This document shows, one piece after another, positions 9,600 through 21,874 of a DNA stretch of 64,000 nucleotides. Below the pieces are notes generated by a model. The model was not told the DNA's origin. It saw nothing but the letters and a program-made list of their open reading frames with translations, and did not search any database. Where the stretch lies: the NCBI GenBank assembly GCA_029216955.1, contig JANAVB010002199.1:19508822-19572821 (forward strand). Direction: 5' to 3'. Source of the DNA: Iris pallida. Lineage: Eukaryota > Streptophyta > Magnoliopsida > Asparagales > Iridaceae. A program made the translations under genes and the position numbers. Each line of letters opens with the position of its first letter. The first letter of the stretch is position 1.

Positions 9600-12500
9600 A
9601 TGCTTGTATCGTTAATCTGTCTTGGTCCTTCCTTATTGTTCCATATGTCGTCTTCTTCAGCGATATTGTTTTCGGGCCTGCCGATCAGCAAGGCGAAGCG
9701 CCTCCCGTGGACCAGCATCAACAAGAATATCAGGCCCAGCACTCAGGAGCAGCCTCCCGGATCATGCCTCCCGGAGATTCAGAACCCCCGGTGCAGCCCG
9801 TAAGGCAGGATGATGGAGCCTTGGTGGGACTTATCAGGGAGTTGCTTGCATCGCAGGATCATCGAGGAGATGCCTTGCATCAGGCGGTGGCAGATGCTCT
9901 GGGCAGAGGTGAACATCATGGGAACAGTGCAGTGAATAGTTTCAAGCGCCTGAACCCTTCATTCTTCGATGGCAGCGAAGACGCTATTGCTGCTGATGCG
10001 TGGCTTCAGGACACAGTAGTGATATTGGAGGCGACGAAGACCCTGAAAGATGAGAAGGTGGCCATAGTGCGCCTGCAGTTGTTGGATCTAGCCCACAGCT
10101 GGTGGGCGGCGCAGGCCGTTGGATTGGTGGCACCTATTGCTTGGGCAGTATTCCGTGAAAGGTTCTAGACCAAGTACTTCGATGCGGTGGCTCGGTACGA
10201 TCTGCAGACCAAGTTCACCAATTTGAAGCCGATGGGCAGGACGGTCGATGGGTATGCGGCCGAGTTTTCCAGACTTAGCCGGTTTGCTCGCACCTTGGTG
10301 GCGACCGAGTTCGATAGAGCCCAGCAATTTCAGCAGGGACTCCACCTGGAGATTTTGTTGGCAGTGGAGCAGTTTGAGCATCAGACTTTTGATGCAGTAT
10401 TGAGGACAGCTCGGAGGCATGAGTATACCTCCTAGAGGATAGTGGACAGGACCGGAGGTCGAAAGCGATCTCACGGCCAGATGAATCAGTCGTCAGCCCC
10501 AGCCCCGGCAGCCAGGGCTTTGACCATTTGAGCTCCGAGAAGGACAGCATCAGTTACGTCGGTTCAGCATTCAACCCCGACGTATCCTCAGCAGCAGAAG
10601 CAGAAGCAGTCTTCCCCCATGGGCTGCTCTTATTGTGGGAAGCCTGGACATGTTGTTTCAGAATGTCGTAAGGCTCGAGGATTGTATTTGCTTTGTGGAG
10701 CACCGGACCACAAAGTAGGGTCCTGTTCGTTCAGGACTGACTCATCATCAGCTATGACCAGTTCATCAGTTAGGGGACCAGCCTCAGTACCAGTCCAGCA
10801 GCAGTTTCCATTCCCGAGGCCGTTGTCGACGCAGACCCAGGCTTTTCATCAGCAAAGGCCTCAGCAGTTTGTCCAGTCGCAAGTCCAGAATAGGCAGAGA
10901 GGATTCCAGTAGAGAGGGCCGGCACCCAGAAGGCATGGTCAAGTATTGGCTTCGACCATGGAGAAGAAGGAGTGGCACCAGGTGAGGTAGTAGCAGGTAC
11001 TATTCTCGTCAACACTTTTCTGGCTTCAGTGTTATTTGATTCTGGTGCATCGCATTCATTTATGTCTGCACGATTCGCGACACGGATGGGGCTGGAGCCC
11101 GAGTTATTATTAGTAAGGCTCAATATACTTACTGGTAATGGTCTTGTGGGAGTAGATTGAGTGTTTTACTCATGTCGGATCATGGTTAGCGGTAGAGAGT
11201 TTTTCGCTAGGCTGATAGAATTCCCGATGGCCGATTATGATATAGTCTTAGGGATGGATTGGTTGAGGGACCAGTATGCTAGGATAGACTGCCATATTGG
11301 CAGAGTTATTTTTAGCATTCCAGGCGAGCCAAAATTTTCCTTTTCTCGAGACGAAGTTGAACCTTCTCCTCCAGTATTGCGGATGGCCATAGCAGCAGTG
11401 CAGTTACCCCGAATAGTCGAGGAATTTCTAGATGTTTTCCCGGAAGAGCTTCCAGGAATGCTGCCAGAGCGAAAGATCGAGTTTTCTATCGACTTGATTC
11501 CCGGGACAGCACCAGTGTCAGAGAGAGTCTACAGGATGGCGCCGTCAGAGTTGGAGATATTGTACAAGATGATTGAAAAACTCAGAACCAAGGGATTCAT
11601 TCATACAAGTGGATCACCTTGGAGAGCCCCGATGCTTCTTATGAAAAGGAAGGATGGTACGTCTAGATTATGTGTTGACTATCGTACCTTGAACTCAGTG
11701 ACAATCAAGAACAGATATCCCCTCCCCAGGATAGATGACTTGTTTGATCAACTCAGAGGAGCGGCAGTATTCTCGAAGATTGATTTACGGTCAGGATACC
11801 ACTAGATCAGAGTCAGAGAGCAGGACATCCCGAAGACAGCTTTCAGATCCAGATATGGGCATTGGGAGTTCCTTGTTATGCCCTTTGGAGCAACCAATAC
11901 GTCGGCGGTATTCATGGACCTCATAAATCGTATCTTCATGCCTTATTTGGACCAGTTCATGATCGTTTTCATAGACGATATCCTGGTCTACAGCAAGAGT
12001 GAAGCGGAGCATGAGCAGCATCTCAGAGTTGTCCTCCAGATTCTCCGAGAGCACCAGTTTTATGCCAAGTTCAGTAAATGCGAGTTCTGGCTCGATCGTA
12101 TTTCATACTTAGGTCATATCATCACCAGAGGGGGAGTAGAAGTGGATCCCAGAAGATTGTGGCTATCAAAACCTGGCCAGTGCCCAGCACAGTTGCAGAA
12201 GTTCGCAGTTTTCTTGGATTGGCCGGCTACTACCGGAGATTTGTTTCAGACTTTGCTCGGATTTCAGCGCCATTGACGCAGTTGACCCGCAAGGATGTGC
12301 AGTTTGCTTGGACAACAGAATGTCAGGAATCTTTTGAGAAGCTGAAGCGAAGCTTGATGATGGCACCCGTTCTCACACTTCCAGATGGGACCGAAGGATT
12401 TTCAGTGTACTGTGATGCTTCAGGCAGAGGATTAGGATGTATTTTAATACAGCATGGGAAGGTAATAGCTTATGCGTCACGTCAACTTCGTGATCATGAG

Positions 12501-14294
12501 AGGAATTACCCAACCTATGACTTAGAGCTGGCAGCTGTAGTGTTTGTACTTAAGTTGTGGAGACACTACCTGTATGGAGATAGGGTAGAGATTTTCACCG
12601 ACCATAAGAGCCTGAAGTATGTCTTCACCCAGAAGGACCTTAACATGCGTCAGAGAAGATAGCTAGAGCTACTTGTGGATTATGATGTCAACCTGCAGTA
12701 TCATCCTGGAAAGGCCAACGTTGTTGCGGATGCGTTGAGCAGGAGAGCCGGAGTTTATTTTTTGACAGCGCAACCAGAGTTGTTAGCAGATCTTCAGAAG
12801 ATGGGTATAAAAGTTGTCCTTCCTACCAATGTGGCATTGATGGCAAGCATACAAGTTCAGTCCAGTATAGTTGATAGGATCAAGATAGCTCAGTCCTCCG
12901 ATTCTAAGCTTCAGCGGCTTAGAGCAAAATGTGAAGCAGGACGACGACCAGAATTATGCATTCACAAAGACGGTACACTTTGACATGGTAAGCGTCTTTG
13001 TGTACCCAGTAGAGATATCAGACAGGAGGTGATGGCGGAAGCTCACAGTTTTCAGTATTCGATTCATCCCGGTGGTACGAAGATGTACCGTGATATTCGT
13101 CAGCACTTTTGGTGGAATGGCATAAAGAGAAAGATAATCCGATTTGTCTCTCGTTGTTTAGTCTGCCAACAAGTTAAGGCTGAACATCAGAGACCAGCTG
13201 GACTACTTCAACCATTGCCAATTCCAGAGTGGAAATGGGAGCATATAACCATGGATTTCGTGACTGGATTACCTAGATCCCCAGCTGGTAGAGATGCTAT
13301 TTGGGTTATAGTTGATAGGCTCACGAAGGTAGCTCACTTTCTCTCGTTCAGAGTGTATCAATCGACAGCTCAGCTAGCAGAGATGTATCTTCGGCAGATT
13401 GTCAGATTCCACGGTATACCAGTCAGTATCACCTCGAACCGAGATTCAAGATTTACGTCGTACTTTTGGCGTAGCTTGCAAGAGAGTTTGGGAACTCACC
13501 TCCAGTTCAGCTCAGCTTATCACCCGCAGACAGATGGTCAGTCGGAACACACGATTCAGACTCTGAAGGATATGTTGAGATCTTGTACACTCGACTTCGG
13601 TGGTTCGTGGGAAGATGACCTACACCTGGTGGAGTTCTCGTACAACAACAGTTTCCAAGCTAGTATCCAGATGGCACCGTTCGAGGCACTGTATAGAAGA
13701 AATTGTAGATCCCCACTTGCCTGAGATGATGTGGAAGAGAGGCAGATGCTTGGTCCAGAGATGATCACTCAGACAATTGAGGTGGTCAGGAAATTCAGAG
13801 ATCATCTTCGCGTTGCACAAGATCGTCAGCGCCATTAGGCCGATTCTTATCGGCGTCCCCTTGAGTTTTCTGTCGGCGACCATATATTCCTGAGGATCTC
13901 GCCTAACCGTGGCGTCATTCGTTTCGGCGTACAGGGAAAGCTTAGTCCTAGGTATATAGGGTCGTTCGACATTCTGGAGCGAGTAGGAGATGTGTCCTAT
14001 CGTCTCGCTCTTCCGTCGTCTCTGAGTGAGGTGCATGACGTGTTCCATGTATCCCAACTACGACGGTATATCCCGGACCCGAGTCATATCCTGGATCATT
14101 CGAAATTGGTTGTGGGTACCAACCTTTCATATAAGGAGAGACCCGTATCCATATTGGACCAAAGAGAGAAGGTACTCAAGAACAAGACTATCAAGTTAGT
14201 CCGTGTTGCTTGGGGTCATCACTCTTTGGGAGAGTCAACGTGGGAGCGTGAGGATGATATCCGATCGCGATATCCCGACATGTTTGACTCGTGA
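9600..14294 (+). pseudogene. Tekay-like gag-pol, copy 1, decayed
   Basis: All gypsy domains are present in order: gag (about 9700-10430), two zinc knuckles (CSYCGKPGHVVSEC near 10625), protease ([10 protein letters not shown] near 11033), reverse transcriptase with FIDDIL (near 11970), RNase H (CDASGRGLG near 12410), integrase zinc finger and DDE core (13030-13560) and a chromodomain-like C-terminus (ESTWEREDDIRSRYP near 14230). It is broken by stops near 10166, 10433, 10528, 10910, 11158, 11803, 12660, 12982, 13722 and 13836, a 1-bp loss near 10968 and a frameshift near 12150. Several of these are shared with copy 2. The chromodomain and long LTR point to the Tekay/Del branch of chromoviruses. 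It cannot encode a working polyprotein. Confidence 0.9.
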
Positions 14295-14460
14295 GGTATA
14301 ATATCTTTCCTATGCCTCATGTCTTCGATTCCTTGCTTGTACGAATAATTGCTTGATTGCTTAACTAGTATAGCTTGCCTGTGAGTAGTATTGCTTGTCC
14401 TTGCATCTCTAGCCACTTGATTAAATTTTGAGGACAGAATTCTTTTAAGGTGGGTAGAGT

Positions 14461-16879
14461 TGTAATGACCATTGTTCGTATTACGTATCTCAGTATACAT
14501 GTACGTATTTAAACCCGTATTGTATGTCTCCTTGGTTGGTTCGGCCCAACTTGACTTGGTTCGGCTTGGTTTTGCATGGTTCAGTTTTTGCTAGATTTTA
14601 TGTGGACCAAAACACTCCCACCTACCACCACCTTCATTAAATATCCCACCTACCACCATCCCTATTAAATATCCTACCACATATTTCTCTCTCCTCATTA
14701 ACTCTTCTTCTTCCCCACCATTACTTCTCCACCAACCTGGAAGAGGGAGAGCTTAGACAAGTACATCTTGCTTCATGGAGAAAGTTCATTTTTATTGTTC
14801 CATTATCTTCCTCATGTGTTTCTAACTACTTTAGTACTTAGCATTTTTCATTCCCATGGTTGAATTCTTGTAAATCTAGCTCTGTAGTATTTTTGGTTTA
14901 CAGGAGTTTCGATCTATCAAACTTACATATTTCTGCTAGTTGATGGCCCCATGTTGCAGCGAATTTCGTTTGGTCCAAATTTGACCTACGGAAAATTGCT
15001 GAGCCGCATGGGCATTTTAGCACTTGGCTGCATGCAAATGAAAAATGAGCCGCATGGCTTTCCTTTAAATATTACCTTAACATTACATTGCATTATGCTA
15101 GTGCATGCAATATTTTAATGAATATTTTAATACATATTCAAAGTGCATGTATTTAAGAATGCATTCTCTAAATGCATCCAGTGGCATGCATTTAATGCAT
15201 TTAATAATGCATTCTCTAAAATGCGTTCAGTAGCATACGTAGAATGCATTTAATAATGCATTCTCTTAATTCATTCAAATAGCATGCAATTAATGCATCT
15301 TCCAAATGCATTCAGCCGCATGTCTCTAAGCATTTTCTAATGCATTGTAGCCGCATGTAGGAGCAAAAGTCAGCCATATAGGCTTGCTTTTTACCTTGCC
15401 TTTAATATTACTTGCAGGGGAGGGAATAGTGAGCCGCATATGTATTCTTGAATGCATTAGCACATGTATTCTTGCTTGAAAACCATGGTGGCCGCATGGG
15501 AATTCTTTAGTGAGCCGCATGGCCTCCCGCAAACAACAGTTGCATGCATGCATTAAAGTTGGCCATGCAACTTTATTTGTATTATTAATATTCATGGCCA
15601 AGATCTGTCAGCCGCATGTACCAGCACTTGGCCGCATACAAAAGCCAATAGTGAGCCGCATATGGGAACGAGGTCAGCCGCATGTGAATTAATGCATGCT
15701 AGCATAACATTTAATATATATTGTATATTAATATAATATATATTAATATATTAATATAATGTATATATATTTAGTATATTAATGCATTAATTAAAGCATT
15801 ATATTAATGTATTAGATACGTTTGCATGTAAGCATGCATGCTTTTATATTTAGCATCAGCCGCATAAGCAAGTGACTGTTGGCCGCATAAAATTTTCTCG
15901 AGCCGCATGAGTCCCCCGCAGCCCTTGTCCCTTCTAATATTTAATTACTAAATGTGTACTTGTGCTAAATTAATTATTTTCTGATACGATGGTGACCCGT
16001 TGTGGTGCACTTTTGACATGACATGATAGTGGCCCGACGCGGCGCACACTTGACAGTGAACGTGACATGACAAGATTGGATGGCCTGGACACCGTGGATG
16101 ATTGTGTTTGTACAATTAAACCGGTAATATTTGCATCATGTCTAGGACAGGGATCCCTGAGTACCACGGTCAGGGGTACCTACTGTAAATGGCTAAGGCT
16201 AATAACTAGACTAATTCAGTAGTCATGAGAGATTTCCCCAGTTACAGGCGATCCCGTTATCCCGGCCACCATTGTGGGACTTGCAGCCTGCCGACGAGTA
16301 GGGAACATGTCTAAATTCACTGATATATGGAAAGAATGATTGAGACATCTATTCGTCAGATCGTCAACGGAGTCAACGCATTACCACTCGCTCTATCGGC
16401 ACAAGGGACCCAGATAAACAAAAGTGTACTCCTAGGACTACATCTAAGTCCTACATTGTAACACTGTTCTGTTTGTATTAAAATTACATCAAAAGATTTT
16501 AATGGCAAACATTGCATACCTTATTATTGTCTGCCTACGGGATGTAACATGATTGACAGATCCTAGGGTTGATCATGTATGACTAAACTCTTGCTAGACC
16601 TCATATTATGTAACGACTAGCTTCATGATCAGCTGAATATGTAATATTTGGGATGCCTTATTATTGTATATTTGGTGATCTTACATCTTGTAACCTTACT
16701 TGCTTGCTTGAGATTGAGACAATTAGGCTTGCTATTGACCATAGGAGACTGATGGATTATAGCTAAACCCTCATATATCTAGACAGCCGTGACCGTATAG
16801 TGGGATGGATTCCATTTCATTATACGTAGCTGGCTATATATGCCCCCGCTCTCCAGTATTCTGGTTCTAGGGTGTTACA
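14461..16879 (+). mobile_element. Chimeric LTR between the two Tekay copies
   Basis: It starts TGTAATGACC after an AAGGTGGGTAGAGT tract and ends GTGTTACA before the next primer-binding site. It is a composite of four parts: 14461-16340 is Tekay LTR, 16337-16355 is an inverted filler copied from the leader, 16353-16518 is Tat LTR tail, and 16519-16879 is the Tekay LTR 3' end. The first part holds about 14 GCCGCAT motifs and many ATGCAT-type palindromes (14990-15920) and an A/T-only stretch near 15700-15800. Confidence 0.85.
16337..16356. other. Duplication joint with templated filler
   Basis: TGATTGAGACATCTATTCG (16337-16355) is the exact reverse complement of 9522-9540 in the element's leader. 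It overlaps the left arm by TGAT and the right arm by TCG, so short matches bridge both sides of the joint. Confidence 0.85.
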
Positions 16880-16897
16880 TGGTTTAAGTGGTGGCCC
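16880..16897 (+). other. Putative primer-binding site, copy 2
   Basis: It is identical to the site at 9467 (TGGTTTAAGTGGTGGCCC) and directly follows the LTR end TTACA. Confidence 0.55.
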
Positions 16898-17012
16898 ATG
16901 CAGGTCTTGTAAATCATGATTTGTGAGGGTTTACCGAATAGATGTCTCAATCAGCACTCGTCCTTGATCTCTGTCCGTATCTTCTAATCCCTAAGATTCT
17001 CGAACTGATCAC

Positions 17013-20000
17013 ATGCTTGTATCGTTAATCTGTCTTGGTCCTTCCTTATTGTTCCATATGTCGTCTTCTTCAGCGATATTGTTTTCGGGCCTGCCGATCA
17101 GCAAGGCGAAGCGCCTCCCGTGGACCAGCATCAACAAGAATATCAGGCCCAGCACTCAGGAGCAGCCTCCCGGATCATGCCTCCCGGAGATTCAGAACCC
17201 CCGGTGCAGCCCGCAAGGCAGAATGATGGAGCCTTGGTGGGACTTATCAGGGAGTTGCTTGCATCGCAGGATCATCGAGGAGATGCCTTGCATCAGGCGG
17301 TGGCAGATGCTCTGGGCAGAGGTGAACATCATGGGAACAGTGCAGTGAATAGTTTCAAGCGCCTGAACCCTTCATTCTTCGATGGCAGCGAAGACGCTAT
17401 TGCTGCTGATGCGTGGCTTCAGGACACAGTAGTGATATTGGAGGCGACGAAGACCCTAGAAGATGAGAAGGTGGCCATAGTGCGCCTGCAGTTGTTGGAT
17501 CTAGCCCACAGCTGGTGGGCGACGCAGGCCGTTGGATTGGTGGCGCCTATTGCTTGGGCAGTATTCCGTGAAAGGTTCCGGACCAAGTACTTCGATGCGG
17601 TGGCTCGGTACGATCTGCAGACCAAGTTCACCAATTTGAAGCCGATGGGCAGGACGGTCGATGGGTATGCGGCCGAGTTTTCCAGACTTAGCCGGTTTGC
17701 TCGCACCTTGGTGGCGACCGAGTTCGATAGAGCCCAGCAATTTCAGCAGGGACTCCACCTGGAGATTTTGTTGGCAGTAGAGCAGTTTGAGCATCAGACT
17801 TTTGATGCAGTATTGAGGGCAGCTCAGAGGCATGAGTATACCTCCTAGAGGATAGTGGACAGGACCGGAGGTCGAAAGCGATCTCACGGCCAGATGAATC
17901 AGTCGTCAGCCCCAGCCCCGACAGCCAGGGCTTTGACCATTGGAGCTCCGAGAAGGACAGCATCAGTTACGTCGGTTCAGCATTCAACCCCGACGTATCC
18001 TCAGCAGCAGAAGCAGAAGCAGTCTTCCCCCATGGGCTGCTCTTATTGTGGGAAGCCTGGACATGTTGTTTCAGAATGTCGTAAGGCTCGAGGATTGTAT
18101 TTGCTTTGTGGAGCACCGGACCACAAAGTAGGGTCCTGTTCGTTCAGGACTGACTCATCACCAGCTATGACCAGTTCATCAGTTAGGGGACCAGCCTCAG
18201 TACCAGTCCAGCAGCAGTTTCCATTCCCGAGGCCGTTGTCGACGCAGACCCAGGCTTTTCATCAGCAAAGGCCTCAGCAGTTTGCCCAGGCGCAAGTCCA
18301 GAATAGGCAGAGAGGATTCCAGTAGAGAGGGCCGGCACCCAGAAGGCATGGTCAAGTATTGGCTTCGACCATGGGAGAAGAAGGAGTGGCACCAGGTGAG
18401 GTAGTAGCAGGTACTATTCTCGTCAACACTTTTCTGGCTTCAGTGTTATTTGATTCTGGTGCATCGCATTCATTTATGTCTGCACGATTCGTGATCCGGA
18501 TGGGGCTGGAGCCCTAGTTATTATTAGTAAGGCTCAATATACTTACTGGTAATGGTCTTGTGGGAGTAGATTGAGTGTTTTACTCATGTCGGATCATGGT
18601 TAGCGGTAGAGAGTTTTCCGCTAGGCTGATAGAATTCCCGATGGCCGATTATGATATAGTCTTAGGGATGGATTGGTTGAGGGACCAGTATGCTAGGATA
18701 GACTGCCATATTGGCAGAGTTATTTTTAGCATTCCAGGCGAGCCAAAATTTTCCTTTTCTCGAGACGAAGTTGAACCTTCTCCTCCAGTATTGCGGATGG
18801 CCATAGCAGCAGTGCAGTTACCCCGAATAGTCGAGGAATTTCTAGATGTTTTCCCGGAAGAGCTTCTAGGAATGCTGCCAGAGCGAAAGATCGAGTTTTC
18901 TATCGACTTGATTCCCGGGACAGCACCAGTGTCAGAGAGAGTCTACAGGATGGCGCCGTCAGAGTTGGAGATATTGTACAAAATGATTGAAAAACTCAGA
19001 ACCAAGGGATTCATTCGTACAAGTGGATCACCTTGGAAAGCCCCGATGCTTCTTATGAAAAGGAAGGATGGTACGTCTAGATTATGTGTTGACTATCGTA
19101 CCTTGAACTCAGTGACAATCAAGAACAGATATCCCCTCCCCAGGATAGATGACTTGTTTGATCAACTCAGAGGAGCGGCAGTATTCTTGAAGATTGATTT
19201 ACGGTCAGGATACCACTAGATCAGAGTCAGAGAGCAGGACATCCCGAAGACAGCTTTCAGATCCAGATATGGGCATTGGGAGTTCCTTGTTATGCCCTTT
19301 GGAGCAACCAATACGTCAGCGGTATTCATGGACCTCATGAATCGTATCTTCATGCCTTATTTGGACCAGTTCATGATCGTTTTCATAGACGATATCCTGG
19401 TCTACAGCAAGAGTGAAGCGGAGCATGAGCAGCATCTCAGAGTTGTCCTCCAGATTCTCCGAGAGCACCAGTTTTATGCCAAGTTCAGTAAATGCGAGTT
19501 CTGGCTCGATCGTATTTCATACTTAGGTCATATCATCACCAGAGGGGGAGTAGAAGTGGATCCCAGAAGATCGTGGCTATCGAAACCTGGCCAGTGCCCA
19601 GCACAGTTGCAGAAGTTCGCAGTTTTCTTGGATTGGCCGGCTACTACCGGAGATTTGTTTCAGACTTTGCTTGGATTTCAGCGCCATTGACGCAGTTGAC
19701 CCGCAAGGATGTGCAGTTTGCTTGGACAACAGAATGTCAGGAATCTTTTGAGAAGCTGAAGCGAAGCTTGATGACGGCACCCGTTCTCACACTTCCAGAT
19801 GGGACCGAAGGATTTTCAGTGTACTGTGATGCTTCAGGCAGAGGATTAGGATGTATTTTAATACAGCATGGGAAGGTAATAGCTTATGCGTCACGTCAAC
19901 TTCGTGATCATGAGAGGAATTACCCAACCCATGACTTAGAGCTGGCAGCTGTAGTGTTTGTACTTAAGTTGTGGAGACACTACCTGTATGGAGATAGGGT

Positions 20001-21708
20001 AGAGATTTTCACCGACCATAAGAGCCTGAAGTATGTCTTCACCCAGAAGGACCTTAACATGCGTCAGAGAAGATGGCTAGAGCTACTTGTGGATTATGAT
20101 GTCAACCTGCAGTATCATCCTGGAAAGGCCAACGTTGTTGCGGATGCGTTGAGCAGGAGAGCCGGAGTTTATTTTTTGACAGCGCAACCAGAGTTGTTAG
20201 CAGATCTTCAGAAGATGGGTATAAAAGTTGTCCTTCCTACCAATGTGGCATTGATGGCAAGCATACAAGTTCAGTCCAGTATAGTTGATAGGATCAAGAT
20301 AGCTCAGTCCTCCGATTCTAAGCTTCAGCGGCTTAGAGCAAAATATGAAGCAGGACGACGACCAGAATTATGCATTCACAAAGACGGTACACTTCGACAT
20401 GGTAAGCGTCTTTGTGTACCCAGTAGAGATATCAGACAGGAGGTGATGGCGGAAGCTCACAGTTTTCAGTATTCGATTCATCCCGGTGGTACGAAGATGT
20501 ACCGTGATATTCGTCAGCACTTTTGGTAGAATGGCATAAAGAGAAAGATAATCCGATTTGTTTCTCATTGTTTAGTCTGCCAACAAGTTAAGGCTGAACA
20601 TCAGAGACCAGCTGGACTACTTCAACCATTGTCAATTCCAGAGTGGAAATGGGAGCATATAACCATGGATTTCGTGACTGGATTACCTAGATCCCCAGCT
20701 GGTAGAGATGCTATTTGGGTTATAGTTGACAGGCTCACGAAGGTAGCTCTCTTTCTCTCGTTCAGAGTGTGTCAATCGACAGCTCAGCTAGCAGAGATGT
20801 ATCTTCGACAGATTATCAGATTCCACGGTATACCAGTCAGTATCACCTCGAACCGAGATTCAAGATTTACGTCGTACTTTTGGCGTAGCTTGCAAGAGAG
20901 TTTGGGAACTCACCTCCAGTTCAGCTCAGCTTATCACCCGCAGATAGATGGTCAGTCGAAACACACGATTCAGACTCTGAAGAATATGTTGAGATCTTGT
21001 ACACTCGACTTCGGTGGTTCGTGGGAAGATGACCTGCACCTGGTGGAGTTCTCGTACAATAACAGTTTCCAAGCTAGTATCCAGATGGCACCATTCGAGG
21101 TACTGTATGGAAGAAATTATAGATCCCCACTAGCCTGAGATGATGTGGGAGAGAGGCAGATGCTTGGTCCAGAGATGATCACTCAGACAATTGAGGTGGT
21201 CCGGAAATTCAGAGATCATCTTCGCGTTGCACAAGATCGTCAGCGCCATTAGGCCGATTCTTATCGGCGTCCCCTTGAGTTTTCTGTCGGCGACCATATA
21301 TTCTTGAGGATCTCGCCTAACCGTGGCGTCATTCGTTTCGGCATACGGAGAAAGCTTAGTCCTAGGTATATAGGGCCGTTCGACATTCTGGAGCGAGTAG
21401 GAGATGTGTCCTATCGTCTCGCTCTTCCGCCGTCTCTGAGTGAGGTGCATGACGTGTTCCATGTATCCCAACTACGACGGTATATCCCGGACCCGAGTCA
21501 TATCCTGGATCATTCGAAATTGGTTGTGGGTACCAACCTTTCATATGAGGAGAGACCCGTATCCATATTGGACCAAAGAGAGAAGGTACTCAAGAACAAG
21601 ACTATCAAGTTAGTCCGTGTTGCTTGGGGTCATCACTCTTTGGGAGAGTCAACGTGGGAGCGTGAGGATGATATCCGATCGCGATATCCCGACATGTTTG
21701 ACTCGTGA
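17013..21708 (+). pseudogene. Tekay-like gag-pol, copy 2, decayed
   Basis: This is a near-identical duplicate of the 9600-14294 gene, offset by 7413-7414 bp, with the same domain order and the same C-terminal chromodomain-like motif. Stops near 17846, 18325, 18570, 19217, 21136 and 21250 and the frameshift near 19560 are shared with copy 1. Stops near 18515 (GAG>TAG) and 20527 (TGG>TAG) are private. It lacks copy 1's private stops at 10166, 10528, 12660 and 12982, so the stretch 19492-20529 (end of reverse transcriptase, RNase H, start of integrase) is open for 345 codons. Not functional as a whole. Confidence 0.9.
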
Positions 21709-21874
21709 GGTATAATATCTTTCCTATGCCTCATGTCTTCGATTCCTTACTTGTACGAATAATTGCTTGATTGCTTAACTAGTATAGCTTGTCTGTGAGT
21801 AGTATTGCTTATCCTTGCATCTCTAGCCACTTGATTAAATTTCGAGGACGAAATTCTTTTAAGGTGGATAGAGT

